In this document: positions 1-11,443 of the stretch, piece by piece
Layout of the letters: every line of letters starts with the position of its first letter
How positions within the stretch are numbered: the first letter of the stretch is position 1
Origin: Edaphochlamys debaryana
Taxonomy: Eukaryota > Chlorophyta > Chlorophyceae > Chlamydomonadales
Assembly (NCBI GenBank): GCA_016858145.1
Contig: JAEHOE010000042.1
Coordinates: forward strand, 62,001-126,000
DNA: 64,000 bases
Reading direction: 5' to 3'
Notes under the pieces: generated by a model
Seen by the model: only the letters and a program-made list of their open reading frames with translations
Database searches by the model: none
What the model was told of the DNA's origin: nothing
Made by a program: the position numbers and the translations under genes

Positions 1-727
1 ATGAAGCGCACAGACAGTACTGGTTGTGCTGGCGACAGTAGTGAACGGACCTGGTCGATGAGTCGGAAAGCTGCGAGCGCCTCCGGCCAGGGAAGCGGCT
101 GGAAGGCGTACACATGCTTGCTCCTTCCGGCACCCATACTGCCAGGTCGTCGTCTCCTAAACTAACAAGCTCGGAATCGGGACCTGCGGTCGATGTCTTC
201 CGGAAGGCATTCGCGCGTACGTCCGAGCATCTATATCGTGACAAGCAAGTATAGGGATACGCGGAGCACAGCGGCACAGAGGTGTGCCCAACCGCACCAC
301 GCGGTACGGCGAATTCCCTGACGCCCCCTCCCGTCACCCCTCGTCACACACGCCCTACACCCCACAACAAGGCGCCTCGCTCTACGTTGATATCTTCTAA
401 CCCTCGGCACGCGTGCCCTGCAGCCGTAATACATGCAATCTCCCCTAGTCACCTCTCGGCAGGTTCGAAAGGCCTGTCGTCTCGGCCTGCATCCGCGGCC
501 TGACGCCGCACAGCCCCTAGCCCCAAGGGGTTGGGTGGGGCGAGCTCACCCCTGGGCCCAGCCGGCCAGGCCCCTCAGGTCGCCCCCTGCAGCGCTTCGA
601 CTCATCAACCTCGGCAACATTATCCAGGTGCTTGACGGCAAACAGCCAACGCACGGGGAAGGTTCAAAGCGCCCGTCCTGCCCCACTCCCCGCCGCTCCG
701 CAGACGGGGGTCCTCGGTTCCCGGTCC
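1..727. other. Left-edge stretch without a supported gene
   Basis: Likely 3' UTR and flank of the minus-strand gene ending at 728. Short open frames exist on both strands but none has recognisable protein character or splice partners. Confidence 0.3.
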
Positions 728-2058
728 TCAGTCCTTGCGCAGACCCCCCGCCAGCAGCGCTCCGCCCATGAGCGCAGAGCCCACCGCGGCCACGGTACCT
801 GACTGCGGGCGCCAGGAGCGCAAGGGGGGAGGGCGGGTGGGTGTCACAAAGTGTCCGAAGTCAGTTGACCCTGGCCTCGTCCGCCCTCGTCCGCCCTCGT
901 CCGCGCCCCTTTAACCCTTACCTCCTCTTACCTTGTCGTGTTCCACGCCTCTCTGGGCCCACCTCAGTCGCGGTGAGCGTGGCATCTCTTTCCTCCCAGG
1001 CCCGCGGCCGTCCGCCCCCAAACACGCCCTCCCACCCGGTTCCCGCACGCCCCTCCTCCGCACCTCCTTGGGCTGGGCCCCCGTGCGGACATTGTTCGCG
1101 GTGAGCGCCCCCGCCAGCACCCACGCCGCCCCGGCAGTCTTGAGGAATCGCTTCTTGGCCTGATGCGAGGAGCCGTCAGGGCAGCTACGGTAATCCGAGA
1201 AGGAACTCACGCCCCGAAAGGTGGCTCTGGTCTGACCATAATCAGGAAGACCGACAGGCGGGACAGCTTTGCACTCTAGGGGGGGCCCGACCGGGTGGGT
1301 GGCCCGGGCCTGCTCTCCCTGACAGCCCCTACCTTAGGGTTGTCCGAGTCCGACACGATGAGGGCGCTTGCACCGCAGCTGTATGGGTTGGTGAGCAGGG
1401 GCGGGGGACAAGAAGGGCAAGGTAAGTCCACGACTGGCGCACGGGCCCCATGGCACCTGCTTCGCACGAGCATGTGGTGCTAAGCCTCAAGGCGCAAGGC
1501 CTTGCCTCAGGATGTTGAGGCCCCAGAAGCGGCCGAGCTCAGGGTTGTTGGGGTGGTCCTGGTCGTCAGGATGGGACATGGGGATTGGGGGGCGACCGGG
1601 CGAGGAGGAGAGCGAACTACAGGGCAATCTGAGGGCAATAGGCAGGCCGCAGCGCCGCACCCCATCCACGCTTAGTTTGCTCTGCCCACCTTCATGAAAA
1701 AGGCATTATGCCAAAGCTTTGGCGCCACCATGGCCGGCAAACCCAGCAGCACGGTTGCCGCAGCGTTGGTCTGCGGGAAGGGCGTGGGGATAAGCGCGCT
1801 GCACCCTGCGGGAGGCTGCGGGCCGCTGGCTGGGTACGTCGAACACGCCAACTGTTGGCCCATGCGTGCGCTAATAGTGCGACGCACGGGCACCTGCTCA
1901 TGTAGCTTTTTGCACGTACATGCGAGTTCGCTGTTGCGCGCTTTGCGCGAGCGTGAGCTCTGGACCGACGTGCCACGTCACTCGCAGCTACGCCAATGCT
2001 GGCTCTTTTGCAACGACCGCACCTTAAGCAGGGCATCGTCAGAGATACGAGGAGCCAT
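728..2058 (-). CDS. Small four-helix membrane protein, paralog A (tandem pair)
   Basis: I do not recognise the family. Six exons join in frame: 2023-2058, 1690-1770, 1506-1558, 1333-1378 (or 1333-1366), 1064-1159 and 728-802, giving 124 or 128 residues from MAPRISDDALLK to GGALLAGGLRKD. There are four short hydrophobic stretches (around VLLGLPAMVAP, ALIVSD, AAWVLAGAL and VGSALMGGALLA) separated by basic linkers such as KKRFLK, so a small integral membrane protein is likely. No signal peptide or catalytic motif is visible. The neighbour at 2,745-4,338 is a paralog with the same exon lengths and phases, which is strong evidence that both are real genes. Intron 3 appears to start with GC instead of GT (exon end at 1506). 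Exon 4 has two in-frame acceptors 12 bp apart. No TGTAA signal was found downstream within the window. Confidence 0.72.
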
Positions 2059-2744
2059 CGGGGTGATCAGGACTATCGGCGGGAACGCGCCGAAGACAGC
2101 GAGGGATTCTCGAGTCCCTTTGCCGGCCGGCGTGTGAAGGAGCGCTGGTACCAATATCCTCTTGCAAGTAGCACTGTGACTATCGACAACGAGCAGCGGG
2201 GAGCGGGGTGTTGCGTTCGAACTTGCGCCGGCAGTGACCAACCGCCCCGATCTGGAGTGCCAGGGCTGGCCAGGGCTGCCCTTAAGACACCTTCATCTTA
2301 ATGCGCCTCCTCCTCGAGCTAGGAGGAGCTAGCACTAGCCCATCCGGACTCTTGTTGCCTCAGAGCCTCCCATGCCCGCCCCCACGGCCCATCTCACAGT
2401 TGTCAGTCCCCAGTGCCCTCCGCACAATCACACAATGCCCCCCGCCCCACAAGCTGTTCACAAATCGAGGCCGTCAGCACAAGAGGGGAGCCATCAACGC
2501 ACCCATAAACCCCACTTTACTGCCTAGTGCCAACGCGCACAAGCCAAGGCCGGGCTAGGCTTGGCCCACACTCCAACCCCAGCACGCCACACACGCCCAC
2601 GCGAGCATCCTTGCACCGGAGGCACTGCCTCGGGGCACCGCCCAGCACTCCGCAACAATCTTGTCGCAGGGCCCCCAGCCCTGGGGGCCTGCACAGGACC
2701 TAGCCGCTGCGCCTCAGTCCTTCTCAATCCCGCGACAGTGCACC
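2059..2744. other. Spacer between the tandem paralogs
   Basis: This 686-bp stretch should hold the promoter and 5' UTR of the left paralog and the 3' UTR of the right one. No open frame with splice support and no TGTAA on the minus strand was seen. Confidence 0.4.
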
Positions 2745-4338
2745 TCAGTCCTTCTTGAAGCCACGGGCCAGTAGGAAGGCGCCCAGAGCGGCACTGCCGG
2801 CGGCGGCAGCGGTGCAGGTCTGCGGGGCGCGGGCGGGCGTTGCGGCGTTGCGGCACGGGCCAGGCGTGTGCAACTAGCAGCTAGCATACCTGGCCGTGGA
2901 GCAAGCACAAGGGCATGTGAAGCTGGAGGCAAGTACGGTCTTGACGCCGCCGCAAACGCAACAACTTGAAGATCCCCCAAACGGATGCCCGCCGTTGTGA
3001 GCCCTTCATCGGATGGCAAACGGCGACGGCCCCCTCCACCCCTCTCCCCGCCCCGCCCCTCCTCCCTTGCTCTCGACATCCCCCCCCCCCAAAACACACA
3101 CAAACGCCCGGGTTATCGCGCATAACCCGAGCATCTAAACACACACGCTCACGGCCGGCCGGCTAGTCACCGCCCTACGTTTCCCGGCCTCTACACGAGC
3201 ACCCCTGATCGCACCCGCTCACCTCCTTGCGCTGCACCCCGCGGCGCACGTTGTCGCCCACCAGGGCGGCGGCGGCCAGCCAGGCCACCCCCGCCTGCTT
3301 GAGGTAGCGCTTCTTGGTCTGGGGGCAGGGGCAGAGGGGCGGAGAAACAAGGTGTTGTCGGGTGGCTGCTGGCTGTGTGCCGCGCTGTGTGCAGAGGTTC
3401 TGTTGCACTGCAGCTGTGGTAATTGCGCAAGGAGCATCCTTGCTGTGCACATTCCCGCACACGCGGGGCCACGTACCTTGGGGTCATCGCTCGCGCCGGC
3501 GATGAGGCCGCTGGTGCAGGTGCTGTTGGGGTGGGGTGGGGGCGGGGACGTTGGCGCAGGAACATCCCAACAGGATGTTATGGAGGGTCAAGCCGATCAT
3601 TGGCGGCCAATTGACGTGTGGGTGGTCAGTATGTTGTCATATCAAGGGGAACAGCGCTGCAGGTTTGGGGCGGGCGCAGGCAGGGAACCCAGCAGCCATT
3701 GTGCCTCACAACCCCTCCTCTGCGCCCCATGTGTCGCGCATCCCTCGTGCGGGGCTTTACCTCATCATGCCCAGGGCAAAGAGGCGGCTGAGGTCAGGGT
3801 TGTTGGGTTGGTCCTGTCGAAGAGTAGGCAGGGAGGAGCACGAACGAGCACCAGGTTGGAGGTGGGGGGATGTCGGATGAGGGCCAGGTGCTGGCGGTGG
3901 GGCTGCCCTCCTCGCCCCCCTCTCCCTCCCCTCACCACACAGTTACCCGAGGTTGCATCTCGATGCTCCTTGATTCACTCCTTGGGTCGTGAGCCTTGGC
4001 CCTCAAACCCTCAACCCAACATCTGCTTTGAACCGCCAACTCTTCCCGGGGCCCGGGCCCTCCCGTGCCCTCCCCAACACGGGGCCGACCTTGGCGAAGA
4101 ACGCCTTGTGCCACTGGACCGGTGCCACCATCGCCGGGATCGCCAGTCCCATAGTCGCAACCCAGTTGCCCTGCGACGGGATAACGGGCCGGCAGGAGTA
4201 GGCTCGTAGGAGTTGCAGCGTAAGGTCATTGCTTGCAGGGTCGCGCGCGACAGCTCGACAGCAGCAGCGCCAATCGCTTTATCTTATGCAGCATGGACGC
4301 ACCTTGATGACGTTCTCGTCAGAGAGAAGCGGCGCCAT
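2745..4338 (-). CDS. Small four-helix membrane protein, paralog B (tandem pair)
   Basis: Six exons join in frame: 4303-4338, 4090-4170, 3761-3813, 3477-3510, 3223-3318 and 2745-2819 (36, 81, 53, 34, 96 and 75 nt), for 124 residues. All introns are GT-AG. The start MAPLLSDENVIK matches MAPRISDDALLK of the copy at 728-2,058. Shared blocks include IPAMVAPVQWHKAFF, DQPNNPDLSRLF, SDDPK and KKRYLKQAGVAW. Four hydrophobic segments suggest a small polytopic membrane protein. Function is unknown. The C-terminus FKKD is basic but is not a canonical KKxx retrieval signal. The gene lies head-to-tail with its paralog, 686 bp apart, consistent with tandem duplication followed by intron divergence. Confidence 0.75.
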
Positions 4339-5387
4339 GGCGGAGGTGGCCTACGAACGCTGAGCAAGCGCGTGCCGGTAGACGCTTCGGTCGCGCTGTG
4401 TCGCACTAACGTCCCAGTGACAAGCTCACGTGTATGTATGCACACCGATGTATGCTGTCGCGCTAGTAGCAACATGTAACAGCTGGTATTGTCAATCGAA
4501 GTCAACCGTCTCGGAAATCCGCATGGGGTTCCGGAAGTCCACCTCCATGAGTAGCAGCAAATGCGTCCTTGAGCAGTCCCACATGCGCAGGCCATATGGG
4601 AAGGCCAGGCGGGCGGGGGTTACGGAGAATGGCTTCAAGACCTTGCCCTCACCGCTCGTCACTGGCTGACAGGGGTGGCAATGGAGGGCAAAGGCGATCA
4701 GCCGCAGACGGTACCGGCAACTGACTCTCGCCGTTCAGTACACTTCAGGGATCGCCACCAGACACGGCAGGCAGCACCTCGTCACAACCAGGCGTGCCAG
4801 CCCGCTGCCCCGCTGATACTGTCTGCTCAGGTCACCCGTTGCGTGCTACCGTGTTGGACAGTGAAGTAAAGTGGACAACGCTGCAGATAGGATACGATAG
4901 GCCGATACTAGACATCACGGAGGCGTCGGCACGGCGCCGGCACGAATGCACCAGCCCCCCTCCCCGCGCTGCACCCCGGCCCAACTCCAGCAGAGCCGGT
5001 GCTCAGCTGCCTCAAAATTGAACGCGTCCGCGCAGTGCAACTCCCAGGGTTTACCGGCCCGGGCAGTTGCCCCAGCCCAGCCAAGTAGATAGCGAGTACC
5101 GCTGTGTGCCGACAAGCGCAAACCGCCTGCAGACTCACCACCTGCCCCAATCTCCTTCCGGCTCTCCTCAAGTTGCCGACCAGCTGGGGAGTGCGCCCTG
5201 TCACTTGCCCTGCCCTGCCGCTCTGTCCGCGCAGTACTACCATGTCGCCCGGCCTCCCGCCCACAAAGTGCTTCGCTCATTCATGGCCCAAGCCATCACG
5301 AGCCCTCAAGGGCGCAACGTAGTCGCACAGCCGGGTCCCCGAGACAGTCAAGGCCGCTAATCACGCCATACGATAATTCCACCCGCA
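4339..5387. other. Intergenic stretch upstream of paralog B
   Basis: This stretch lies between the start of the small membrane-protein gene (4,338) and the stop of the LRR gene (5,388), both on the minus strand. It should contain the LRR 3' UTR and the promoter of the downstream gene. I searched for the minus-strand TGTAA signal and saw none. Confidence 0.35.
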
Positions 5388-5652
5388 CTACTCCTTGCCC
5401 ACGATGTGCACCGTACGGTCATTCCACAGGTCGTACAGCACGATCCCGGGCCGCTCCGAGACGGAGCACAGCGGCAGCGCCTTGGCCAGGCGCTCGCGCC
5501 ACGTCAGCTCGCGCCGCCGCTTCTGCCGTAGACCGGCCCCCGCCGCCGCCGCCCCGGCCCCGCCCGCCGAGCCCTCCGCCGCCTCCATCTCCTCATCCTC
5601 GCCCTCGCCTTCCTCGGACGCCACGCTGCCCGTTCCGGGACCGCTCCGACGC

Positions 5653-5683
<31 letters not shown>

Positions 5684-8600
5684 ACCCTGACATGGAGCCG
5701 GCTCGGAAGTAGCCCGGCATAGACATGGTACGCAGCTCCGGAGCCACGTCCAGCGACAGGTGCTGGAGGCCGTTCAAGCCACAGATGATGGGGAGCGCCA
5801 CCTTGTCGAGCGCGGCAGCGTCCAGGGGCTCAGGCAGGCTCCACTCCAGGTGCCGAAGCGCCGAGGCGAAGCGGAGCACGCTGAGCGACGCGTGGGTGAT
5901 GCGCGGCAGGCCCGAGCCCGGGGCCCCGGTGCCCATGTCGGTGCTGGGACGCGCGGAGCCGGGGCCGCTCTTGGTCCCGGCCGGGCCCGGGCCCGAGCCC
6001 GTGGCTGCGAGGGCGGCGGGCGAGGGCCCGGCGCCGACGTGCGTGGCGCAGCGGACCACCAGGTGCTCCAGGCGGGTGAGGCCCTTGAGGCCCCCCAGGG
6101 ACTCGTCCGAGACGCCGCTCACGTCCGTCAGCTCCAGGTGGCGCAGGCCTGGCCGGGGAGTTCAACATTGGTTGATCGGTTGATAGAGAGAGGTTCTGAT
6201 GGACCATTGCCGCCCGTGATCCTCACCTAGCTCCCGCCGGAAAACCCCTAGCCTGGACCGCCCAGCTGGCCCCTACTGGCAACGCGCCGCCCACCATCTG
6301 CCCTGCGCCCCAACGCCTCCGTTTCTAAACCCGTCGCCCAGGCCCGCAGCCAGCCAGCCCTCTCCCTCACGCCTCACCCGTGGCGCCCGAGAGCACCGCC
6401 GAGAACACGTCGTCATTGGTGGCGCAGCTGTTGAGCTCCAGCTGCGTCAGCCGCGACAGCACGGGCGGCAGGCTGTGCCCGGCTGAGTGCCGCTCGGCCA
6501 GCGCGGGTGGGTGGGCCTCGCTGGCCGAGGGGGTCCGGCTGGGCGGGCCGTCCGGCTCCTTCAGCTCGGCTGCCTCCAGGACGAGCGCGGTCAGGCCGCG
6601 AGGCAGGTAGCGGGGCACGATGGGTAGCACCAGCGCCTCCATCTCGTCGTCGCTGGGCAAAGAAGTTAAGGCAAGGGAAGGGGAGCGTGGCTCGGCGGTT
6701 GCAGACCGAACGGTACCGGTACCCCTTCCGCACGCCGCGATGCGGGCTGCCCTTGCTGCAGCCCCCAGGCGTCCCGCTGCCCCCGTGCCCACCAGTTGTA
6801 GTCCAGCGGCGCGAAGAGGGAGAGGGAGGTGAGCTTACGGAAGTTGTCCAGGAGGCCCAGGGCCTCGGGCACCACCTGCAGTAAGCAGAAACGGACCGAC
6901 GATAGGTGACAGAACGGTGGAGCTCTCCACGTGTGCGAGCCGATTCTATCGCCTGCGCTGCTTAGGCTCATGGGCCAGCTGGGCTCAGCACCAGAGTGTC
7001 CCGCCAGGGCCCCCTAGCAGCTGCCACTCCGAATCGGCACCAACCTCTGGCTTGGCCATGGCCGAGAGGCTGAGGCTACGCAGGTTGGGCCAGCTGAGCG
7101 CCAGCATGCTGAGGGGCAGGGCACATGTAGAGGCACATAAGTCCAGGGTCTTGGGCGGCGTGAGCGCGGAAGCCCCTCCCCGCCAAGCCGCCCCGCCTCA
7201 TCCATGGCTCCTCGCCTACAAGCCCACCCGCCGCACCCGCCGCTTGCTTCTGTACAGAGCTGACCCACGGCAAACGACGCTTGAAATTCCTCCCCAGAAC
7301 TTACAATCCTGACCCCCTACACCCTCCGGCTCGTTCCGTTGCAGACATTCCCCGCCAAGCCGCCCCGCCTCGTCCGGGCCCGGCGCCCCGGCGCACCTCA
7401 CGAGCTTCACCGACAGCGGCAGGGCCAGGTCCTGAGTGACCGCGAACTCCAGCGTCTCCAGCCGGGATAGCGAGGACAGCGCGCCCAGGCCGCAGGCGAA
7501 GGGCCGCCCGCCCTCGGGTAGGCTCACCTGCGGGCAGGGGCAAGCGAGCCAGGCGGCAGGGAGTTCGGTCCTGGGATACTGGACAAGAATCGCCATCCCC
7601 GCAGCAGCGTCTCCGCGGAAGCCGGCTAACAATGGCACGCTCTCCCGCCCCAGTCGGCCTGGCCGTGCGGCAGGAAACGAAGCCAGGATACTAGACAAGA
7701 CATGGTTATCGTCTGAGTAGCTTCTCCGCGGGAGCCTGTTAGGAAAAGGATGCTCTTGTGCTCCACTTCAGCCTGCCCACGTGGCAGGGAAAGAACGACA
7801 CGAGCGGTCGGGAACGGCCTGGTGCGCTCACCCCCATCTTGAGCTCCGTCAGGGCGGTGAGCGTGCCGAGCGCCAGCAGGAACGCCCCGTCGGTGGCCTC
7901 CAGCGTGGCCAGGCGCAGGGAGGTGAGGCAGGGCCGCAGCAGCAGCGTCAGTGTGGAGAAGAAGCCGGAGGCGGAGGCCTCGGGGGAGTTGAGCACCAGC
8001 CCCAGCTGCGGAGGGGAGGCCTGCGAGCGCGGGGAGGGCCCGGGACGGAGAGGGCTTTCGGGATCCTGGCCGGGTCAGGCTGGGGAGGGGGATGGGCCGC
8101 AGCAGGCCAACGAAGCCGTCCATCCTGGCAACCCACTGAGCAGCCGCAGCCGCGGCCGCGGCCGGTCTGGGCAGACTCAGCTGAGCCGCGTCGCCGCTCC
8201 AAGGCCCTGGCCTCAGGGGCCTCCCCAGTCCCACCCCACCTGAGCCGCTGTGTCCCGCGCGTCGTCGTCGCTGATGAAGCCCTTGACGCTGGCCACCTGC
8301 CGGGCCTCGTGCAGGCCCACGTCCAGGCGGGCCAGGCGGGGCAGGCGGGCGGCCAGCGCGGCCAGGCCCTCGCGCGTCACGCACAGGCCCAGGGGCACCA
8401 GGGAGAGGCGCGTCAGGCCTGGGGGGAGGAGGGCCAAGGGGTGGAGGGAGGGGAGAGCTGGGTTGAAGATGGTGGCGTGGGGTGTTGCCAAGGCGGCAGG
8501 GAGGAAGAATACGGGGGACGGGGCCCCGGCGCAACCTGGCCCTGCGCATTGCCCTTTCTCCAGCTGCCAGCGGCGCCCCTAGCCCGCTGTGGGCTCAACC

Positions 8601-9836
8601 CAATTCCGCCCACGGCCTCCCTACTCCTACGTCCTACCGCCTCATAACCCCACGGCTTCGCTAGCCCTGCTCTGCAACCGGCCCTCACCCGTCAGAGCGC
8701 CCAGCGCTTTCACGCCCTCGTCCGTGACGCTCTCGCTGGCGCGCAGGCTCAGGGAAGTAAGGTTCGTGAGCCGGGCTGCGCCAGAAAGTCCGTCGTCGTC
8801 CATGCCATCCATCCCCTCGTCCGAGTGCGGCCGCACAGCCAGCTCCGAGAGGCGCCGCAGCGATGTGAGGACGGACAGGTCGATCCCGGAGAAGGGGATG
8901 TGGCCGCCCGTGACGCGCAGGCTGGTCAGGTTCTGTCGTGGGCGAGGGGGTCGCATGGGCGGGGGCGGGGCAGGTGAGGAAGGCTGCGAGGGTGCCCTGA
9001 CAGAGGAAGACACTGAAATAGGACTCATCACGCCCATCGGATGATGTCACGATTGGGGCAGCGTCAAGGGGACCGGCGGTCGCTCGGGGTGCAAGCCGGT
9101 ATGCCCGTGCCGTGCCCTGTCGTACCAGAAGCTCAGCGCAGGCCACCAGCGTCGGCTGCTCGATGCGGCTATGGGTAGGCAGGACCAGCTCCAGAGACTG
9201 CAACGTGGTCGGCGGGCAGAGCAGAGCAGTCAAGTCACAGGGAGCGCTCTGCATTGCTTGGCAGCGGGTAGCGCATGCCCCAGCGGCAGCTTCGCTGCAG
9301 GGCCGCAGTGCGGAAGCCCCCGTGCCTGCTGACGCACAACCGTGCCAGTCGGACATCCGAACAAGGCGTACCTGGAGGGAGTTGAAGAGGAAAAGCAGCC
9401 GGATGCTCTCCGCTGCTAGCTGCGTGGGTACGCGGCTGGGCACGCCCAGACGCACTGCACGCGTATCACCGCACCTGGGGGCCGCGGAGGTGAGGGCGAG
9501 GGGTGGGGGAAAAGGTCAGCACGGTGCCGGTTGGGGACGGAGCCACGCGAGTTGACTTCTTGCTTACCAATCTTTCAGGTGTCCTATTTGCCTGCAAAAG
9601 AAGATGAAGGGGATTCAGCGGGGAGGGACGATTACCGAGCGCGCATCAGCAACCAAACGTCGCCCAGGAGCTTACTGCATCCAGACCGCCTCATTCGTGT
9701 GCAGCTCAAGCTGAAGGGTTTTGGTCTCTTCCGTGGCTCCATGGTCGGTCTGCGCGATGTGCGGATGCGGGCTGTTGCAGAAAGTCCCAGCCGCTCTTGG
9801 CGCCTGCTCTTCACAAACCTGCTGTTCGTTCGCCAT
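5388..9836 (-). CDS. Leucine-rich-repeat protein, 756 residues
   Basis: Twelve exons join in frame: 9676-9836, 9568-9591, 9372-9474, 9126-9197, 8689-8932, 8240-8418, 7832-8005, 7397-7527, 7045-7108, 6793-6875, 6378-6652 and 5388-6148. From about residue 110 the protein is a run of irregular LRRs such as LTSLRVTGGHIPFSGIDL, LTRLSLVPLGLCVT, LTSLRLATLEATDGAFLLAL and LRHLELTDVSGVSDESLGGL, of the RNase-inhibitor/AMN1-like type used for protein binding. The last exon carries low-complexity Gly/Ala/Ser and acidic inserts, then a compact end, ERPGIVLYDLWNDRTVHIVG. There is no signal peptide or transmembrane segment, so the protein is probably intracellular. The first ~95 residues have no recognised domain and no F-box is evident. 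The start at 9,836 is the first ATG of the open exon; an earlier non-coding or coding exon cannot be excluded. The partner is unknown. Confidence 0.8.
7574..7797. repeat. Imperfect 112-bp tandem duplication inside an LRR-gene intron
   Basis: Two diverged copies, 7574-7685 and 7686-7797, both open with GGATACT(G/A)GACAAGA and share TCTCCGCGG and (G/C)GTG(C/G)GGCAGG-like blocks further in. They make up most of the 304-bp intron between the exons 7397-7527 and 7832-8005. No coding role is visible. Confidence 0.5.
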
Positions 9837-11443
9837 AGTTCTTATGTGATCCAGCAAGCTGGGGCCTCGTGGCCCGTCGGCAAGATGTAAACCGCTGGTT
9901 CACAGCGTTGACGCCGCGCCGTGCGCCCTGTGTTCCTAGCTGTGGGGCTACAGAGGAGCACCCTCGGTTGCGGTCTGCGGACAAGTGTGCTGCTGCCACA
10001 TGCCCATCGCTGTACGGCTGCACCGCGTGTGCGGCGCCCCCGTGTTCCCCCGGCCCCCGCCCCGACCCGCTTGAGGTCACGCGGGCTCGCTTTGCTTAGT
10101 CACCTCAGGGCACAAGTGAGTCGAGCACGCAGAACTTGAGGTGGGGCCGTTCGCGGATTCGTGCCCGAGGGGCCAAGTCGGCGCTGAAATGTGGCGCTCT
10201 GCCCATGTCGTGCCATAAATTTTGCTGGCACGTAGCGCCGGATCCCGTAGGCTCAGGCGTGGCTCATGAGCCTGGAGTTGAGGCAGTAAGAAGCAAGCCT
10301 GGCTCATGCTGGGCTGGCGATTCCAAGGCGCCATGTTGACAGGGTGGACGCCGTGCCAGGGGCGTCCTTTCGTAGCCATACCTACTGGCAGCTGGCAGTC
10401 TTGGTGAGCGACTTCTGGGTATCAAGCCAGGCCCAAACTTCAGGTAAAATTGAGGAACAGGACGAGACGTATAAGCAGGGTATAAGACTTTACGGCGGCT
10501 GCTAACCCGCACGGCACGTGCAGCACGCCAAGACGGTGCGCCCGAAGCCCCACCGGTTAAGGGGACTTAGGGGGGTGAGAGCCATGCATGCTTGCTTGAC
10601 ACGATACACTGATATCACAGCAGGCCGCTTGTGCAGGCATTGGCGCGCCCAAATGCGAATCAGGTGCTGTGAACATGCACGTTTCCCAACCACTCCACGT
10701 CACAAGAACTCACGCAGTTCACAGGAAATAATGCCTCCTCAGTCCTCAGAACCCCTCCGCTGATCCCTCGCTGGCGACCGCCCAGGGCTATGGTGCAGAC
10801 ACCAACAGGATCCCTGATTCGCAGGTTTCCGCCTTCTGCCCCCACTGCACGGCTGGCTATGCCGCATTGCCACTGCTTCAGTACTCATGCGCTTGTTGAC
10901 AACCATGCACGTACGCACAGTATTCAGTGCTTCCACGGATCCCGTACCAGTCCCGGCTAACGAGAGATGCGTCACAACGCGCGTGTCACCCGACAGCAAA
11001 CAGCCGTAGTAGGCATAGACTTGCCGTGCGTCCACTGCGGATTCAATCCCACCCAGCTATTCACTCAAGCAATACCTATGCTCGCTCACACATCTCTGTG
11101 TCTAGCAACATGCCCATAGCCTAGGCGGCGCCCGGGTGCTTCCAGCCCAAGCCCACGGCACGCTCGGACCTGCCAGCCCGCACATATATACCAAGTGCAT
11201 CACGGGCTAGTGCAACCTGTACAACCTGTACAACCACGCAGTGCACTCAAGTCATCCTTCTGCGCAGTGCAACTTTGCAATTCAGTCCAATACGCACAGG
11301 CTCAACCAATGTGCGCAGGCTATGTGTTCAGTTAAGCACACGTGCATCTGTCTGGACGCCGGGCGCCCCCTCTACAGTGCTTATCAGTGCGAAGCAATTA
11401 ACAATGCGCTGGGTGGTCCGTAACAATAAGATTGGCTGCTAGA
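9837..11443. other. Intergenic stretch, LRR promoter and giant-gene 3' flank
   Basis: This 1.6-kb stretch lies upstream of the LRR start and downstream of the giant-gene stop, both on the minus strand. It is less GC-rich than the genes around it. It contains a small direct repeat, ACCTGTACA twice, near 11,215-11,235 and a short ATATATA run near 11,185. No minus-strand TGTAA, RNA gene or coding exon was recognised. Confidence 0.35.

Noticed and set aside
10400..11300. tRNA gene or transposon end in the intergenic stretch
   Set aside because: No A-box/B-box pair, cloverleaf, terminal inverted repeat or transposase sequence could be found by eye.
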